Shown: positions 1 to 14,165, counted from the stretch's first letter. The stretch: DNA of 64,000 nt from Adineta steineri (GCA_905250115.1 CAJNOI010000010.1:622768-686767), one strand, 5' to 3'. Notes: generated by a model from the sequence alone, not told the origin. Program-made: numbers and translations.

Positions 1-799
1 ATATAAATATATATGTATCTATTCATCAAACATACTGGATGTATTTTGGGTTTTGATCGTGGTGGACATGCTAAAATAAATAAATTATCTTAGACCAAAT
101 AATAAAATTCATATATGGACTTTCATATTATCAATGTCAATATAAGTAATCTTATTTCTATTTATAATTTAATAAATATTATGAATGATATACTTTATGC
201 CATAAAAAATAATTACAAAGTGTTTTCTATCTCGATGTCAAATAATATTGTTCTGTTTATTATAGATTGATGAAAACAAAACACCTACGTTTATTCAATA
301 ATGCTGTACGCTCTGTATCCGATATATCCTGCCAACTGACGGTAACGTCGTTAAAATTCATATCTAGAGTGCAAATATCAATCAATTATTGCATCGTACA
401 TTGTAGGAAAACGCTAAAAAAATGTATAAAAGATAGATTATTCTCCGAAAAAGAAAAATGAAAAATGTAATTGAATAAATGATCATTATTTGTCATTCTA
501 AAACAAAAACTAGCCAGGAAAAAAACGATCGACGAACCTGTTTTTCGTTTTCTAAAAAGTAGAGAAAAGAACAGACGAGTATCATTTATATATATATATA
601 TGTACATATATCCAAAGAATTAGATCACACGAAATTCTGTTTTTTGCTTGGGTACGTATTTGTTCAGCTAGTTATGAAAAAAAAAACAATACGTACGAAT
701 ACATCTGTTGATAATGATGAAAAACAAAAAAAAACCGAGTAAACAAACAAACAAACATTCAAGAACAAATAATAAACAAACAAAAAGAAAAAGAACTGA
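1..799. other. noncoding left flank
   Basis: AT-rich sequence with no convincing gene. Short open frames on both strands show no recognisable domain. The right part probably includes the 3' UTR of the minus-strand gene that ends at 800. A short TA run lies near 588-602. Confidence 0.6.
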
Positions 800-3700
800 T
801 CAAGATGGAGGATAATGATGACCATAGTGAGGATGAGGATGAGGAGGTGGAGGTCCATAGTTCTGTGATGAATGACCATAGCCATAAGGTCCCTGTAGAG
901 GCATTGGTCCATTAAATCTTGGCGGCTGAGAAAGATGTCGTGGTGGCATAGGACCATATGATGGTAGGTGTGGACGAAGATCGGGTGGATAATTTGTTCG
1001 TGGACCATAATAAGGTGGTGGTGTATGAGGATTATCGTATGGCGAATATTGTTGTTGACGTGGTGGTCCAGGATAATGTGAAAGAGGTAGATGAGGCGGA
1101 CGTTGCCAATTGGGTGGATTTGGGTACATATGTGAAGGAGCTTGTGGATTCATATCAACTAAAGGCATTAATTTTTGTTGACTTATTGTTGGTATAGGTA
1201 GTGATTGCTTATTACTAATCGATGAAAGTGTTTTTGACTTTTGATCGAGTTGAATACGAATTGGATGTTGTTGATGTTGATGTTGATGTTGTTGTTGTTG
1301 CTGTTGTTGTTGTTGTTGCTGCTGCTGCTGGTGGTGATGCTGCTGCTGTTGTTGTTGTGGTGGTGGAATTAATGGTGGAATTGATGCTGTTGGTGTCATA
1401 ATAGAATTTGATGATGATGATGTTGGTGCTATTGGTGCTGTTCCTGATGTTGGTCGAGCAGATACTGCAGCAATAGCGGCAGCAGCAGCTTGTCCAATTG
1501 TATGTGCTGTTTGTGGTGTAGCTAATGAAGCTGATGCAGTAAGTGCAGCTTGTAAACGTCGAGTATTATATGACACACGTGGTTGAGTATTTGATGAATC
1601 TGTTGTTTCATCACTCTGTTGACGTATAACATAGTTTTTAGCACGTGTTAAAACTTCTTGCATTTGTTCTGTAGTTAATGGTATATGACGACTTAATGGT
1701 GATGATAATGATAATTGACTAGTTGAATTTGGATTTCGTGGGTTACGTTGTTGCTGTTGTTGTGCTAATGCTAATTGACGACGAACTAATTCTTGTGTTA
1801 AAGCAATATCTTGTTGTTGATTTTCAGTTAATGCAGTTTCTGATGATGTAAAACGTGTTCTTGATTTGATCTGCTGTTGTTGTTGTTCATTATCAAAATC
1901 TGATTCAAGTGAAGTTAATTGAATTGGTTTTGTTGCTTGAGTTAGAACTGGACGAGATCTTGATGATGAAAGATTTTGTTGTTGTTGTTCTTTAGTTGCT
2001 CTTGATGCTGCAATGGTTTGTTTAATTGAATTATCGAGTGTAGGATTTGTTGAGGGTACAACTTGTGTTTCACTAGCAACTTTTGGTGGTGCATTATCAG
2101 CAAACATATGCTGATAAGCTTGTAAAAAGTTTGGATTAGAAAGTACTTGTTGTTGTACATGTGAATAAAGATTTGGATTAACAAGCATTGCCATAACAAG
2201 AGCTGGATCAAGAATTGTTGATAATGGATGATTCGCTGCTGTTGTTGCAGCTGATGCTGTCGATGAAGAACCCGTTGTTGATTGTTGAGAAGATAATGGT
2301 GGTGCAAGAGATGGTTCTGAATTACCCAAAATAGAATTTTCATATTTGGCTAAAAGAAAACAACAATAACAACTAAATGTATTTAAATGATAAAAAAAAG
2401 AATATCGAATTATACCTTTTAATGTTTTTGCATGTTTACATATTTTATTTCTCATTTTCTTAAATTTCTTTTCAATATCAGCATTTGTATCACCATTCAA
2501 AATTTGTGCTTGTAATTTATTTCTTTGTTTTATTAATTGTCGAAGTTCATTTGTTATCCTATAATATATAAAAACAAATTACTAAATCATTTAGAAAATA
2601 ATAATAATTACCATGGTTTTTCATTTAATGATGATTTTGTTAAATCATTCATTCCATCATCAATTAATTTCGTTTTTTTTCTAATATGTTTTTCAGTATC
2701 ATCATCCGATAATGCATGTTTAGATTTTTTACCATTTAAATCGATTTTATTTTCTTCATCACTTTCAATTTCTCCATCTTCTGTTTCAGCAGTAACTTGT
2801 AATGTTAAGAAAAGATCTTGATCATTATCATCAATTAAATGACGAAATAAATTTGATGATGATATATTATTATTTAAACGTAAACGACGTTTAATTTCTT
2901 CAATACAACTTATATTTGAAAAGAAATTTGGTTGTGGTTTATGACAATGAACACGTACACGACCAAAATTTGTTGTTAAATATTCTCGATAGGCACTACT
3001 TTTTTCATCATCAAGATGAAAAAATTTCATAGGACGTATTAATTTCATTACACTCATATCAATAATACTTTCGGAAGGTGGCGTTTTCGAACGATATGAT
3101 ATTGTTGATTTTGAAGGATTTAATGCAAGATTATCAACAATTTTCTTTAAACGTTTTTGTTCAATGGGTGGTGTTGATTTTGTATTTTCATCGTCTGAAC
3201 TATCACCGAGTTCACCATCTTCACGTTTTTCTTTATCACCGGTTTTTGCTAAATGAAAAACAAAATAAAAGAATTTGAAGATAAAGGAAAATAATGAAAA
3301 TTTTACCACTGTTTCTTTTCATTTGTGCTTCTTTTTCTTTTTCAGCAGCTGCTTGTCGTTGAGCTCTTAATTTTTCTCTTTCTTGTGCACCTGCTTTTTT
3401 TATACGATCAAGTTCTAATTTAAGTGCATGATCATTATCAATAGAAGATTTTAATAATATCTGATTATTTGTTTTATCAGATGGTAAATGATTTGTTTTA
3501 TTAGATTTTGGTACAAGACGATTATCAAATGATGAATCACGCTGTTCTTCTGGACGATCAAGATCTTGATATGAAATCATATTTCGATTATTTTCAATTT
3601 GTTGTTGTTGTTGCTGCTGTTGTTGTCGACGACGTTTATTTGTTTTTGATGGTGATGATGTATTTAATAATAGAGATTCATCATTATTACTATTATTTGA

Positions 3701-4262
3701 TAAAAGATGTTGTCGTACAAGTTTATCTTCATCTTCAAGAGGTTCCAAAAATGGTATTTGATCTGCTGAATTAGCAATACGCATTAATTCATATGTAGTA
3801 TTATGTGGTGGTGGAACATAAGTTATTGGAGTTTGAGAATTCGGATTAAATTGTTGATGTGGATGAAGTAATGGTGGTGGAGGTGGAGGTGATTGTGAAT
3901 GATATGTATTAGGATGTGGATGTGGATGCCATGGACCATTTGGACGTAATAATGGTACAGGACCAGGACGAAAATTGGGAGTATTTTGCCATTGTTGTGG
4001 TGGAGTTCCTTGAGGTAATAATGGTTTTTGTGGTTGATAATTTGGTTGTGGTTGTTGTCGACGTGCGTAATCACGACCCTAGAAATGAATAATTTATGTT
4101 TTGAATAAAGGTTAGTAAAGATTTGGGCACAACAATGAAAAGAAAAATAAACGTTAATTAGTTATGCATTGGCATTACCCCGAAAAAAACACCGCCATCA
4201 TTCGGTGCCGGCATAAGACGCTGGGGTGGTCGAAGTGGTGGAACCGGCGATGGATGGCGCAT
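800..4262 (-). CDS. large Gln/His/Pro-rich nuclear-type protein, family not recognised
   Basis: Five exons fit one frame: 4262-4179, 4078 to about 3307, about 3250 to 2613, about 2560 to 2417, and about 2349 to 800 (stop TGA). The product is about 1,060 residues. The N-terminus (starting MRHPSPVPPLRPPQRL) is Pro-rich, followed by a KRRRQQQ tract and a charged helical stretch (REKLRAQRQAAAEKEKEAQ). The only globular-looking part is in exon 3, around LIRPMKFFHLDDEKSSAYRE, followed by an acidic segment and KKSK/RKKTK basic patches that could be nuclear signals. Exon 4 is a basic helical stretch. Exon 5 has long Gln and Gln/His runs (near 1270-1350) and a Pro/Tyr/Gly-rich tail. This composition fits a transcription or RNA-processing factor, but that is inference; I do not recognise the family. 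ATG 4262 is the first in-frame Met, and upstream noncoding exons are possible. Confidence 0.7.
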
Positions 4263-6103
4263 GCCTATATAATTGGTACATATAAAAAAATAGAATCAAA
4301 CTAACTGTTTCTCTGGGATATATATCTTTTCGCAATAAATCATACCTGGTCTCATTAGACCGTGAACAGATGATAATTAAGAAAAAAAATAGAATACTAA
4401 GTCTACTCAAACAAATACTTGATTAATAATTACGAAAACGAACGTTATTCGAAGCATATAAGTATAGATAGAAGAAAGAAGTTTATTATCAAATAAAATA
4501 TTGAATAGCCATTTTTAATGATACATTGACTTGACCTCCAACCATTTTTCAAGAAAAATAATCAGAAGATTTTGATAGAATAAAGTCAAATTAATTTATA
4601 TATTTTTTTCTAGAATACTGTTCTTGAATGTTTTTATCGATTTTAATGAAATATCTTATCAAACAATAGAGGACGCACTTGTATGATCCAGTGCTTATCA
4701 CGACATCTAGCGAATAAAAAACGAGTTTTCGGCAATTGTTTGTGTATCAAGTCGGAGAGTGAACTAATATATCAGTTTTTGATGTTCATTCGTGATAGCA
4801 TAGAATTATTGTTCTAGGAAAACTATAAAGAGTTCTTCATCATAAAAACTGGACAACGATCACACCTCGGAATTGAAATATTATTTTTTCCTTCTATAAT
4901 ATTCTTAAAAGATTCCGATCACCGTATTCAATTCATTCTAGAGTTAATCGACTTCACTTAACAGAATACAATCATGTCACATTCTTCAAAAAAGATGGAT
5001 CATGTTTCATAGAACTGAACTATCTAGAAATAATTTGCTAAAATTATATATCGAGAAACTATTTTTGTATTACTTTAAATATAATTGGTATATCTAACAT
5101 GAGAAAAATCTCATGAACAACATATCCGATATAATAATTGATCAAAGTACTTGAAATGTGATATGTAAATAAGCATAATTAGTTTTAAATCACATTCTTA
5201 ATGATGAGTACTTTATAAAAATGAATTAACAAATAATGAGCATAGTTAGCTGAACATAAGAAAACTCTGCTGTTGAAAAATTAAATATAGAAAAGAAAAT
5301 AATAATTTTTTTATTATAAATCAAACTAAATTTTATATATTAATTCATGTTATGTTATTCACAAGATTTTTTTCTTATGATCAATGGAACGATCTATTAA
5401 TCACCATTCACACCTCGTTGTGAATATATCTGTTAATTAACATTTATTTTCCGCTGAATACAATTGTAAAGTTTTTTTTATATGTATCACATCTTGAAAA
5501 CAAAACAACTTGTCAATGAATTTTTATATTACCGTTCAAAAAAAAAAACGATTAACTTCTCCCTATAGACATGCTATTTGTTATATTCATTTTCTGCAAA
5601 TTTTATAGCTATTCTATTGTAAATGTCATGATGTTATGATCCAATTAAAATTGAATTCAATATAATACCAATAAAATTATTCACACTTTATCGAGGTGAT
5701 TTTATATGTATTTCATTTAACATTTACATTTAATCGTCTCGATTGATAGACGGACATATCGAATACAAAAAAAAAACTCTATTAATTGTTGATCTTTAAC
5801 AAACGATCAATTTTTTTTCCAAATCTCCTCCTTTCTGCAAAATAATACTATCGATGACAATGCTATTAGACATACATCCATTCAATTGTCATATATTTGT
5901 ATTCACACTTGTCTACCTTAATCTCCCTCCTCCGTCATCATAACAATGACCACCCACTGATCTGTATCATACTCTAAATCACAGTAGGATAGTTATTTGA
6001 ATTGATTTATAACAACAATTGTGTATTTTTTCTACAAAAAACAAATCGTGATACAAAAGACACACATACAAATACAAAGAGAATATGTTCATTTCTTCTT
6101 CTT
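4263..6103. other. intergenic, AT-rich
   Basis: No gene seen over about 1.8 kb. The left end should hold the promoter or 5' UTR of the minus-strand gene starting at 4262, and the right end the 3' UTR of the cadherin gene. It contains poly-A/T runs and a small perfect hairpin (ATTCACA and its complement, near 5405-5425) that is too short to name. Confidence 0.5.
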
Positions 6104-9100
6104 TTATACATAAAGACTATCTGACGTAAATGCTGTTGGTTGACGATGTTCAACTAGTGAATATAATTGTTCAAAACGTCTTAAACTATCTTGATAATGT
6201 TGTTGTTGTAATGATGATGGCATAGATACAATGGATGGTGGTCGTAGATTTATTTGTTGAATTTGATCCGATGATAAATCTGATGAACCATAAACACCTT
6301 CATCCGATAAATTTGGATCAATACTAAGTATTCCTGAATTTAAATGCGTTAAATATCGTTCAACCTGAAAAAATAATACATATATGTTATAAAGAATAAT
6401 TCAACTAAAATATAATTTAACCTTTTCTGAATAATTAAAATCACGTTGATGATTATCACGAGTATTGATTAAACTTAAATCATTTCCTTGTTTAACTACA
6501 TATTGATAGATCCGGTTCGATGAATTCTAAAAGAAAAGAAAGAAAACATAAGTACAAAGGCGGTAAGAAGATATTAAATCGTCTCTCAAGAAAGAAAGAA
6601 TAATGCTCAACTCAATGTGCCATACAATCATTAATCCACGTACACATCTGTTCACATCGTCTATAGGTGTCATAGAACATTTGAGTATCAAAAAGAAAAG
6701 TAATAAAGAATATTATTACGTCAAATACTTACTCTTCCATCATCAAGAACTTCAATTGTTGTTTTTTGAGATGAATCTGCATGTTCATTTGAACTATTCA
6801 TACTTTCACATGATGAATTACGATTGGATTTTTTTTCAATATTAAAACATGAATAACAACATAAACATAATGATGTTTTTGATTGTTTTTTCCGTCGTAA
6901 TAAAAATGCAATTAAAAAACATACACCAATTAACACTGATGCAATAAAAATAATAACAAAAAATGATAATATTAACATTAAACTTGTATTTTCCATACTA
7001 AATTTTTTCATTACAATTGTTTCATTTATCGAATAAATATGTAATGGTATTGATATTGAATTCGATAAATTTCCTATATCATAAACAGTTACATTTATTG
7101 TATAAAAGCCCATTATCAATGGCATTGAACAAAGAATTAATGTCCCATTATTCGTTAAACTTAAATCAAGTGATGGACTAACTATAAATGAATAGGTAAA
7201 ATTTTTCGGTTGAAAACGATCACGATCATCAACAATAAATTGTGTAATTATAGATGGTATAGAAGTTGTTTCAAATGGTATTGAAACTGTTTCATTGTAT
7301 GGTAATGGAGATATAATATCAGGTGGATTATCATTACAATCTTCTAATTCAATATGAAATAAATTTGTTTTCGATAAACTTGGAATACCATAATCTGTAC
7401 ATTTTAATTCAATTTCTAATGATTGTTCAGTTTCATAATCAAATTGAGGTGAACCACTTATTTGTAATGAATAAGCATTTAAAGTTAAATAAACTAAACT
7501 TAAACGTGTATCATTTAATGTACAACTAACACGACCATTATCACCAGAATCATCATCAGTAACATAGATATAAAATAATGTGGTGCCTACAAAAAAAAGA
7601 TATCAATAGATTTCTAATGGCTATTTGTTTGTGTTCATTCGTACGATAAAATATTGTCTATGTGGTAATATATACACTTCATTGAACCTAGTTCTATGTT
7701 ATGTATGACAAGTTCATCGAGCAGAAAGAATATCTCAATCCAGCTGACTTTCTCTGCCTCGAGCTACAATTAGTGATAGTTGTACGAATTAAAATAATTA
7801 TTCATTCGATATCAAAAGATAAGTTCATTTGACAATAAATATAATGTCTTTCTCTCTTAAAACATCTAACTTATTTCTTTAATTCTATTATTACCTTTTG
7901 GTGTACATTCTGGTAAACTAATTGGTTGATTATTATGATGAGTACCATTTATTTCTGTGATTAAAATATTTGGAATATTATCATTAACATCTGTTACATC
8001 GATTATTAATTGTGCATAATTATTCAGCTGTGGTGTGCCATGATCACGAGCTATGAAGAAAAACGATGTTCTTTCATAATAGAAAAGCAAAATGAGTATT
8101 TTTAACAAACCTGTGATAGAGATTGAATATGAACGTATTTTTTCGAAATCTAATGATTTCATTAAATAAATTTCTCCTGAATTTTCATTTATACGAAATG
8201 TTGATGATGGATCATCAATTGAATAACTAATACGTGCATTTTCACCATCATCACGATCAGTTGCATGTATTTGTAAAATAATTGTATCAATTTTTTCATT
8301 CTCTGGAATCGATTGTTGATAAATCGATCGATCAAATACTGGTGGATTATCATTGACACTAAAATTTCAAAATATTTATTAATTCGAAAAAATAAAATAA
8401 TTTCTACATACTCAGTAACAATAATTTCAATTTTTTGTTGACCAGATAAAGATGGTGATCCACCATCATAGGCAATTAATTGTAATAAATAATTTGATTT
8501 TGTTTCTCGATCTAATGCTTCAACAAGTTTTAAAATCGGTTTATCAGTTTTTATTAAACGAAATGGATTATTGATCAATGGATGTAATTCATATTTTTGT
8601 ATTGACAATAAACCATAATCATTATCCACAGCTGGTTCAAGTGGAATTTCATAGCCTATAGGAACATTTTCTGCGATTGGAAGTTTAATTAATGATTGTT
8701 TAAATACTGGTGAATGATCATTAATATCTAAATAAAATAAAAGACGTAGAAAATAATAAAAAAAAGACATTTTTCTTTACCTTCAATAATAATTTGAATT
8801 GTACGAATCGAAATATTATTTGTTGAAAATGTTTGTAAAAAGTTTAATGTTAATAAACAATATGAACAATTACATAGATTTTTTTCACAAAATTCTTCAC
8901 GATCAATTCGTTGATTTGTCGTATATAATGATTGATTAGCATTTAAATAAAAATAAGTTTGATATGAATAAGATGAAGGTAACCATTGAACACTATTTGT
9001 TGATGATATCGATGATAATAATAAACTATTTGATGGAAGTTCTTCATGAATATATATGATTGATGTATTATTATTATTATTATTATCCGCTGATATTAAA

Positions 9101-9132
9101 GGAAGAATAATTATGAATAAAATAAGCATCAT
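6104..9132 (-). CDS. protocadherin-like transmembrane receptor
   Basis: This is probably a calcium-dependent adhesion receptor at the cell surface. It starts at ATG 9132 with a hydrophobic signal peptide (MMLILFIIILPLISA). Several cadherin repeats follow, marked by DxNDN linkers (DINDHSPVF, DVNDNPPVF, DVNDNIPNI, DCNDNPPDI) and by motifs such as ALDRETKSNYLLQL, RDHGTPQLNNY and ATDRDDGENARISYSI. A single membrane helix (around LILSFFVIIFIASVLIGVCF) is followed by RRKKQSK and a cytoplasmic tail encoded by the last exons, ending SDSLYV and TAA at 6106-6104. Exon borders read include 9132-8781 and 8727 to about 8414; further exons lie near 8360-8110, 8050-7895, 7587-6732, 6535-6421 and 6366-6104. 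The intron at about 7588-7894 is long for this window. Four or five ectodomain repeats put it in the short protocadherin class; the orthologue is not resolved. Confidence 0.85.
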
Positions 9133-9768
9133 TTTATTTTATCTAAAACAGATGTGAATATGACTTGATTGAAACACGCACATATAAATCTAACGCGTGT
9201 GTGTTTTATAATTGGAGATGAAGTTGTCATCATAATTGTTCTCTCTAGTCCTTTTATCACATCTTCATCGACATTTCGTGATCAAATGTGATCAAAGAGC
9301 AAAATAATGCGGAAACATTTTTACTCTATCTCAATCAAAAATTTTTTTAATACTTCTACGCGATAATACCAATGTCAATAAAATGTCTGTCTCGTATTTC
9401 GATTATAGACATTTTTATATTGTTACTTTTTTCAATCAGCTTTATGAGAGATGGGAAAAGCTTTGTATTTACCTGTGAAAAGGAACTAACAAATAGAAAC
9501 GAGAAAATATTCAAGGTTTAATCACGTTAAGTAAAAAAATATAAAATCCTCAGGCATCAACTAACATCTAGATGCTGAAATGAAAGTCGACACTTAGTTC
9601 AATATGCAACGTTGCTATGAAGAGATGATGTTCATCGGCTTCTTACCTTCTTAAATCTGAAGTTACATCAGTCGTCACAAAGCAAGAATATGAAAGAAGA
9701 GAAGAGAAATTGCTTCTTCTACGTCGTCAACTGTTTTGTCATTCAAGTGGTTGAGCCAGAGGGGAGTA

Positions 9769-9829
9769 GATATATATATATATACGTATACACACACACA
9801 CACATATGTGTGTGTATATATGTATATAT
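9769..9829. repeat. TA/CA microsatellite with dyad symmetry
   Basis: A TA run is followed by a CA run, CATATG, a TG run and TATATA, so the two halves are near reverse complements and could form a hairpin or cruciform. Confidence 0.85.
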
Positions 9830-10167
9830 TTAGTTTGAAAAAGAGAAGACAGGAATACAATTACATGTATGTATGTATCTTACACATATGAGCTAATTCA
9901 TGTTTGGTATATATGTAAAGAAACGAATGATATTTTCTTGTTAATTATTGTACAATATCTCACCTAGACGTCGAAAATGGATTTATTTATATTTTTTGTT
10001 AGATCGAAATAAAAAATTGAACACAGCAGGAATGAATAATGATGATGATGGTCACAACTGTGTTTTTGTTCAGAAAAAAATAAATGAGAGAGAGTAAGCG
10101 AAATTGATCTCTTTCTCTTTCTATCTCTCTTCTTTCTCTAGGTGTACATACGAGCTGGTTCCCTTTC

Positions 10168-10193
10168 TTCTCTCTCTCTCTCTCTCTCTCTCT
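10168..10193. repeat. (TC)n microsatellite
   Basis: About 13 TC units inside a wider pyrimidine-rich tract on the plus strand (about 10110-10290). Confidence 0.9.
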
Positions 10194-12828
10194 TTGCTAT
10201 ATTGTTCAGCCAAAGGGAAGAAAATGAACTTTTTTCTTTTTCCTCTTTCTTCTTTATTATTAATTTGGTTCTCTCTTTCTTTTTACCTATTATAAACCTC
10301 AACCTCATTATATTAATCACTTTTACATTCGCTTCATTTACGATTGAGAATTCGGATAGGAGAGATATAGAACGGCACAAATGATAACTGTGTATAGACC
10401 GAATCCGACAATTTAATTGACTTTTGAGATATTGAGATGATAAAAGCGTGGAAAACAGGTGAAAAAATTGATCTTTGTCTATTGAAAAATAGAAATGTCG
10501 GTTAAACATCATAGAGATAAATATTTTCGCATCAATATCTTTTAATCATAAAAAAATCTATACATTTTACAATTGACTATTCGTTGATCAATAAAGAAGA
10601 ATGAGATGACATCATAAAAATGTACTTTCAATTGATCTTGTCGTCGTTTTATAACTAAGATATCAATCTTTTGATGGTCAATATTCACACATATATACTT
10701 TTAGACAAAAAAAACAATATAAAATTAGTAGGTATATATTACTTGATGGTAGAAGAAAAAGAATGAAGCATTTATTTCCGCCATGTGTCACATCGATTTG
10801 GTGTACTAATCAAATTGTTCATCTCATTGAATATGAGAGTGAAACCATAAATTAGACCTGTATGACACTTGTTCACCTTCTTCCGGCCAAACCAACTCAA
10901 TACAGGGAAAGATGACCATCTGCATGTACATGTACTTGTTGTATACCTATTTTCAATAGATTCTCTATCTCACTTATCTTCGAATGAATGAATATTATTT
11001 GAAACTTCACACATAAATACGTGCTAGTAGTTTATTAGACACACACAAAAAAAATGATAATGATCATTTTCAATATATATATATAAAGTATAGTTAAAAA
11101 TAATGAATACTAACCTCCTTTGTAACGATCTTATTATAAGAAATCCTATTAATGATCATTATTTAAAGCAGTTCCTTTTCTTTCTTCCTTTTTTTTTTAA
11201 TAAAGAAAGAAGTAGGTGAATGCCTAAGGCAGGAAGTTAGTGATACAAATTGAATAGAACGTCAAAGACTTCTTTCTTCTTGAACAAATTTCCTTTATTT
11301 AAAAGTAATATATATAAATTTTGAGAATAAGAAAAAATCACAAGTTCTCATGTATGTAATCGTTTATCATGGATAAAATACATTTACCTGAACAGATGGA
11401 GAATTTTCGTCTGGTCAACGATCATCATTTGACATTCTCATGTGAGCTATAAATCTTGTCCTCACTTTCGCTGACCATTTTTCTTAACTCAACCTATATA
11501 TATATATATGTGAACATACACGTGTGAGTGTCAATATCTTTATGGACATTCATGTTACTTGACATTTGTTCTTGAATATAGACGAATATATAAATAGAAA
11601 ACAAAAGATTTGATTCATTCTATTGTTAAGTATAATTTACATCTTGGTGCCGCAATATAAACGCGATACTCATCAGCTCAAGGGTACCATAAATATGTGT
11701 AGAGTCATTCTCTGTCGTTTTTATCCATTGGGATTGAATGTTTATATGCTTATACTCATTAGAGAAATCGTCATGAGCGTATTTGTCATCACACAACACA
11801 GTCGCGTGAATGAACAATAGGATCAAAAGCAAAGCGATGTGGCTCTAGCGTATATATACACATGCGAATAGAGGACTTGTTATCGTGACTCTCTTGAACA
11901 AATAGACTAACTATATTTTCAATAGTTTTCTTTTTTCAGTTTATTTCAAGAACATTAAATCACTTATCGTTTTCAATCAATAGACATCTAAATTGTCGTT
12001 TCCTGTCGATTTAAAATGAAACACTTGAGACGGGTGACTAACTATTGACACATTTACATCATTTTCTTTCATCAATTCAACCCAATTAAATTGTTTTGAT
12101 TGATCTCATATGATATGAATACAATGAATCTTTTAAAAAGCTATTGTTAATTTTAGTGTTTTGTTGTTATTCATTCAATATTTTGAATAATTAGTAGTAA
12201 AACTACTTTTATTCTTTGTCACGCGATTGACACCTTTGATGTTTCGGTTGATTGAACTCACTCAAACACAAACACACACACACTCTCTCTCATTTTATAT
12301 TTATCCACTACTTCATTTCACTAAAATTACTTCCTTGTTTGCTATTCTTCAACATTGATCTACGTAGTTTATTGTGATAGATCAAATTACTGTTCATCGA
12401 TTTCTAATTGACACACATGCATACTCATGTCAATAAATATCTGATATATGTATATCAAGAGTACAGGATTAGAGTTCATCAGCATTCGTTCTATTTATCT
12501 AACTATATGAATATAAGAACAATGTTTAACGGAAATCATATATATGATAGACAAAGAAGAAGAAGAAACAGAAATACTGATATTCATATTAAACAAATGT
12601 TTGAATAGAATAAATTTATATTCAATAGAAATGATTGTCTCATTGCTCTATGATTATATTCGAAGTATTAGATTGTATTGATAAAATATATATTCGATTT
12701 TAATTACAATTTTTATCATATAAAAAGACTAAATGTTTCATTTGTAATAAAAAATATATATTTATTTCACTATTTCACATGAAGAAGATACAATTAGTAT
12801 ACATATGATAAAATATTCTTATTTTAAT

Positions 12829-14165
12829 TCAATGTCTTTTAATTATTGCACGTCGTTCATTAGGTGTAGTTGATATACCAAGCCGTTTACGTTTTAAACT
12901 ATTTTGTGTTAAATTATCAGTTTCTTCAAATTGATTTAATTTTTGTTGTTGTTGAGATTGTGATATTTGCGAAGCATTATATAATTCATCACATTCATGA
13001 CATGCCTGAAGGAACAGATACATATTTAAGAAGATTTTATTACGGAAATAAATAAAATTATTTACTCGACAAAGCTCATCATCATCGATATCATCATCAA
13101 ATTGATCACTGATTTCTTTCGTAGCAGCTTGTGACATAATCTGTTCAGCACGTTGTATCGATGTTGATGAGATTATAATTGGCTTAAAAAATGGTAACAA
13201 AAAATCATCAAGATATAAATATATATATATATTATTGACATATGAAAGCAAATAGAAACAAAATAAATCAATATATCGATTGATACATCGAAAATCGTTT
13301 ACTCAATGTATGGACATTATTGAAGAAAACAAAGTTTTACAAAAGATTTGTTTAGATAAAGGCACGACCAGCTAACGATCCCCTTCGCTGGTGAAGGTTT
13401 AAAATCAGTAATATACAGAAAATATGATCTTGAAATATTATTTGTCTTTCTTACGACTTTAAAAACGTGAATAATTACGAAATTTCGCTTTTCTTCATTT
13501 TTTAAATTTTCATTTTTGTCAAAATAATGAATGAAATTTTGAAAAAAAGATGAAAATGAACTAATCGATTTATAGAAAACAAAATTGTTATTCGTTACAG
13601 AACGAAAAAAGTTAGATTTCATAGTTAAAATTATCATAAAAATGGCACTAAACTGTTCCTCGTGGGAAAAGAGAAAATCGGTGAAACTCTGTAACGCTCA
13701 ATCTTTTAAGTTGTCTTATTTAAAGGAAATATTTTACAGAGAAAACGACATGAGAGTCTGAAAAGCTGAACAATCGATGTATAAAACGTTCATTTATGAG
13801 TCACTTAGTTTCGAAAAAAAAATGTTAAAATCTGAGTCTTCCTTCAAAATTTTGTCCATTTTTGAAATTCCGTAACGAACGATGCTTTCCATATGACTCG
13901 CTACAAGTCAGTGAAAATGTTAGTGCTAATACAGCTAGTTAATCTTCATATATGGTAAAAATTTCAGCAACATCTCTCTTGTTATTGAGGAGATACATGT
14001 CTCACAAGTTGAAAAAATGAAAATTCGTAACGCTTAGCCGTGCCCATAAACAAAAAGAATTATAATCCGAAAAGACATGTGTTAGATATGAACTTTGAAT
14101 TAAAATATCACCTTTTGACTAGCAGTCATAAACATAGCATTAGGTGGAAGTTGATTATCTGACAT
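12829..14165 (-). CDS. small acidic/basic protein, family not recognised
   Basis: Three exons, 14165-14112, 13182-13066 and 13005-12829, join in one frame to 115 residues. The start MSDNQLPPNAMFMTASQK uses ATG 14165. Exon 2 contains an acidic run (QFDDDIDDDELCR). Exon 3 adds a Cys-spaced stretch (ACHECDEL), a Gln run, and a basic tail (SLKRKRLG, RRAIIKRH stop) that could act as a nuclear signal. Only 86 bp separate it from the upstream same-strand CISD3 gene. A pyrimidine-rich acceptor (TTTTTTTGTAG) lies about 12 nt before the ATG, as for a downstream cistron. The 929-bp first intron is large because it appears to contain a transposon-like insertion. Function unknown. Confidence 0.65.
13361..14045. 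mobile_element. candidate non-autonomous DNA transposon (MITE-like) in an intron
   Basis: The left end reads GGCACGACCAGCTAACGA. The reverse complement of the right end reads GGGCACGGCTAAGCGTTACG, giving imperfect terminal inverted repeats. Both sides are flanked by ATAAA, a possible 5-bp target duplication. The element is about 685 bp. CGTAACG-type motifs recur inside (near 13690 and 13871). No transposase frame is seen. Superfamily not assigned. Confidence 0.45.

Larger units (their letters stand above)
9133..12828. other. 3.7-kb intergenic region, no gene recognised
   Basis: This stretch lies upstream of the cadherin start and downstream of the small gene ending at 12829. It holds simple repeats (listed separately) and no open frame with a recognisable domain. 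A minus-strand open frame at 11626-11832 begins with a hydrophobic stretch resembling a signal peptide but has no ATG, so I do not call it. The space may carry cadherin regulatory sequence. Confidence 0.5.

Noticed and set aside
11626-11832. minus-strand frame starting with a signal-peptide-like stretch (LLILLFIHATVLC)
   Set aside because: There is no ATG, a stop lies a few codons upstream, and no partner exon was found. It could be a spliced secreted peptide but is unsupported.
13317-13637. 106-codon minus-strand frame
   Set aside because: It straddles the left end of the MITE-like element inside an intron and has no domain.
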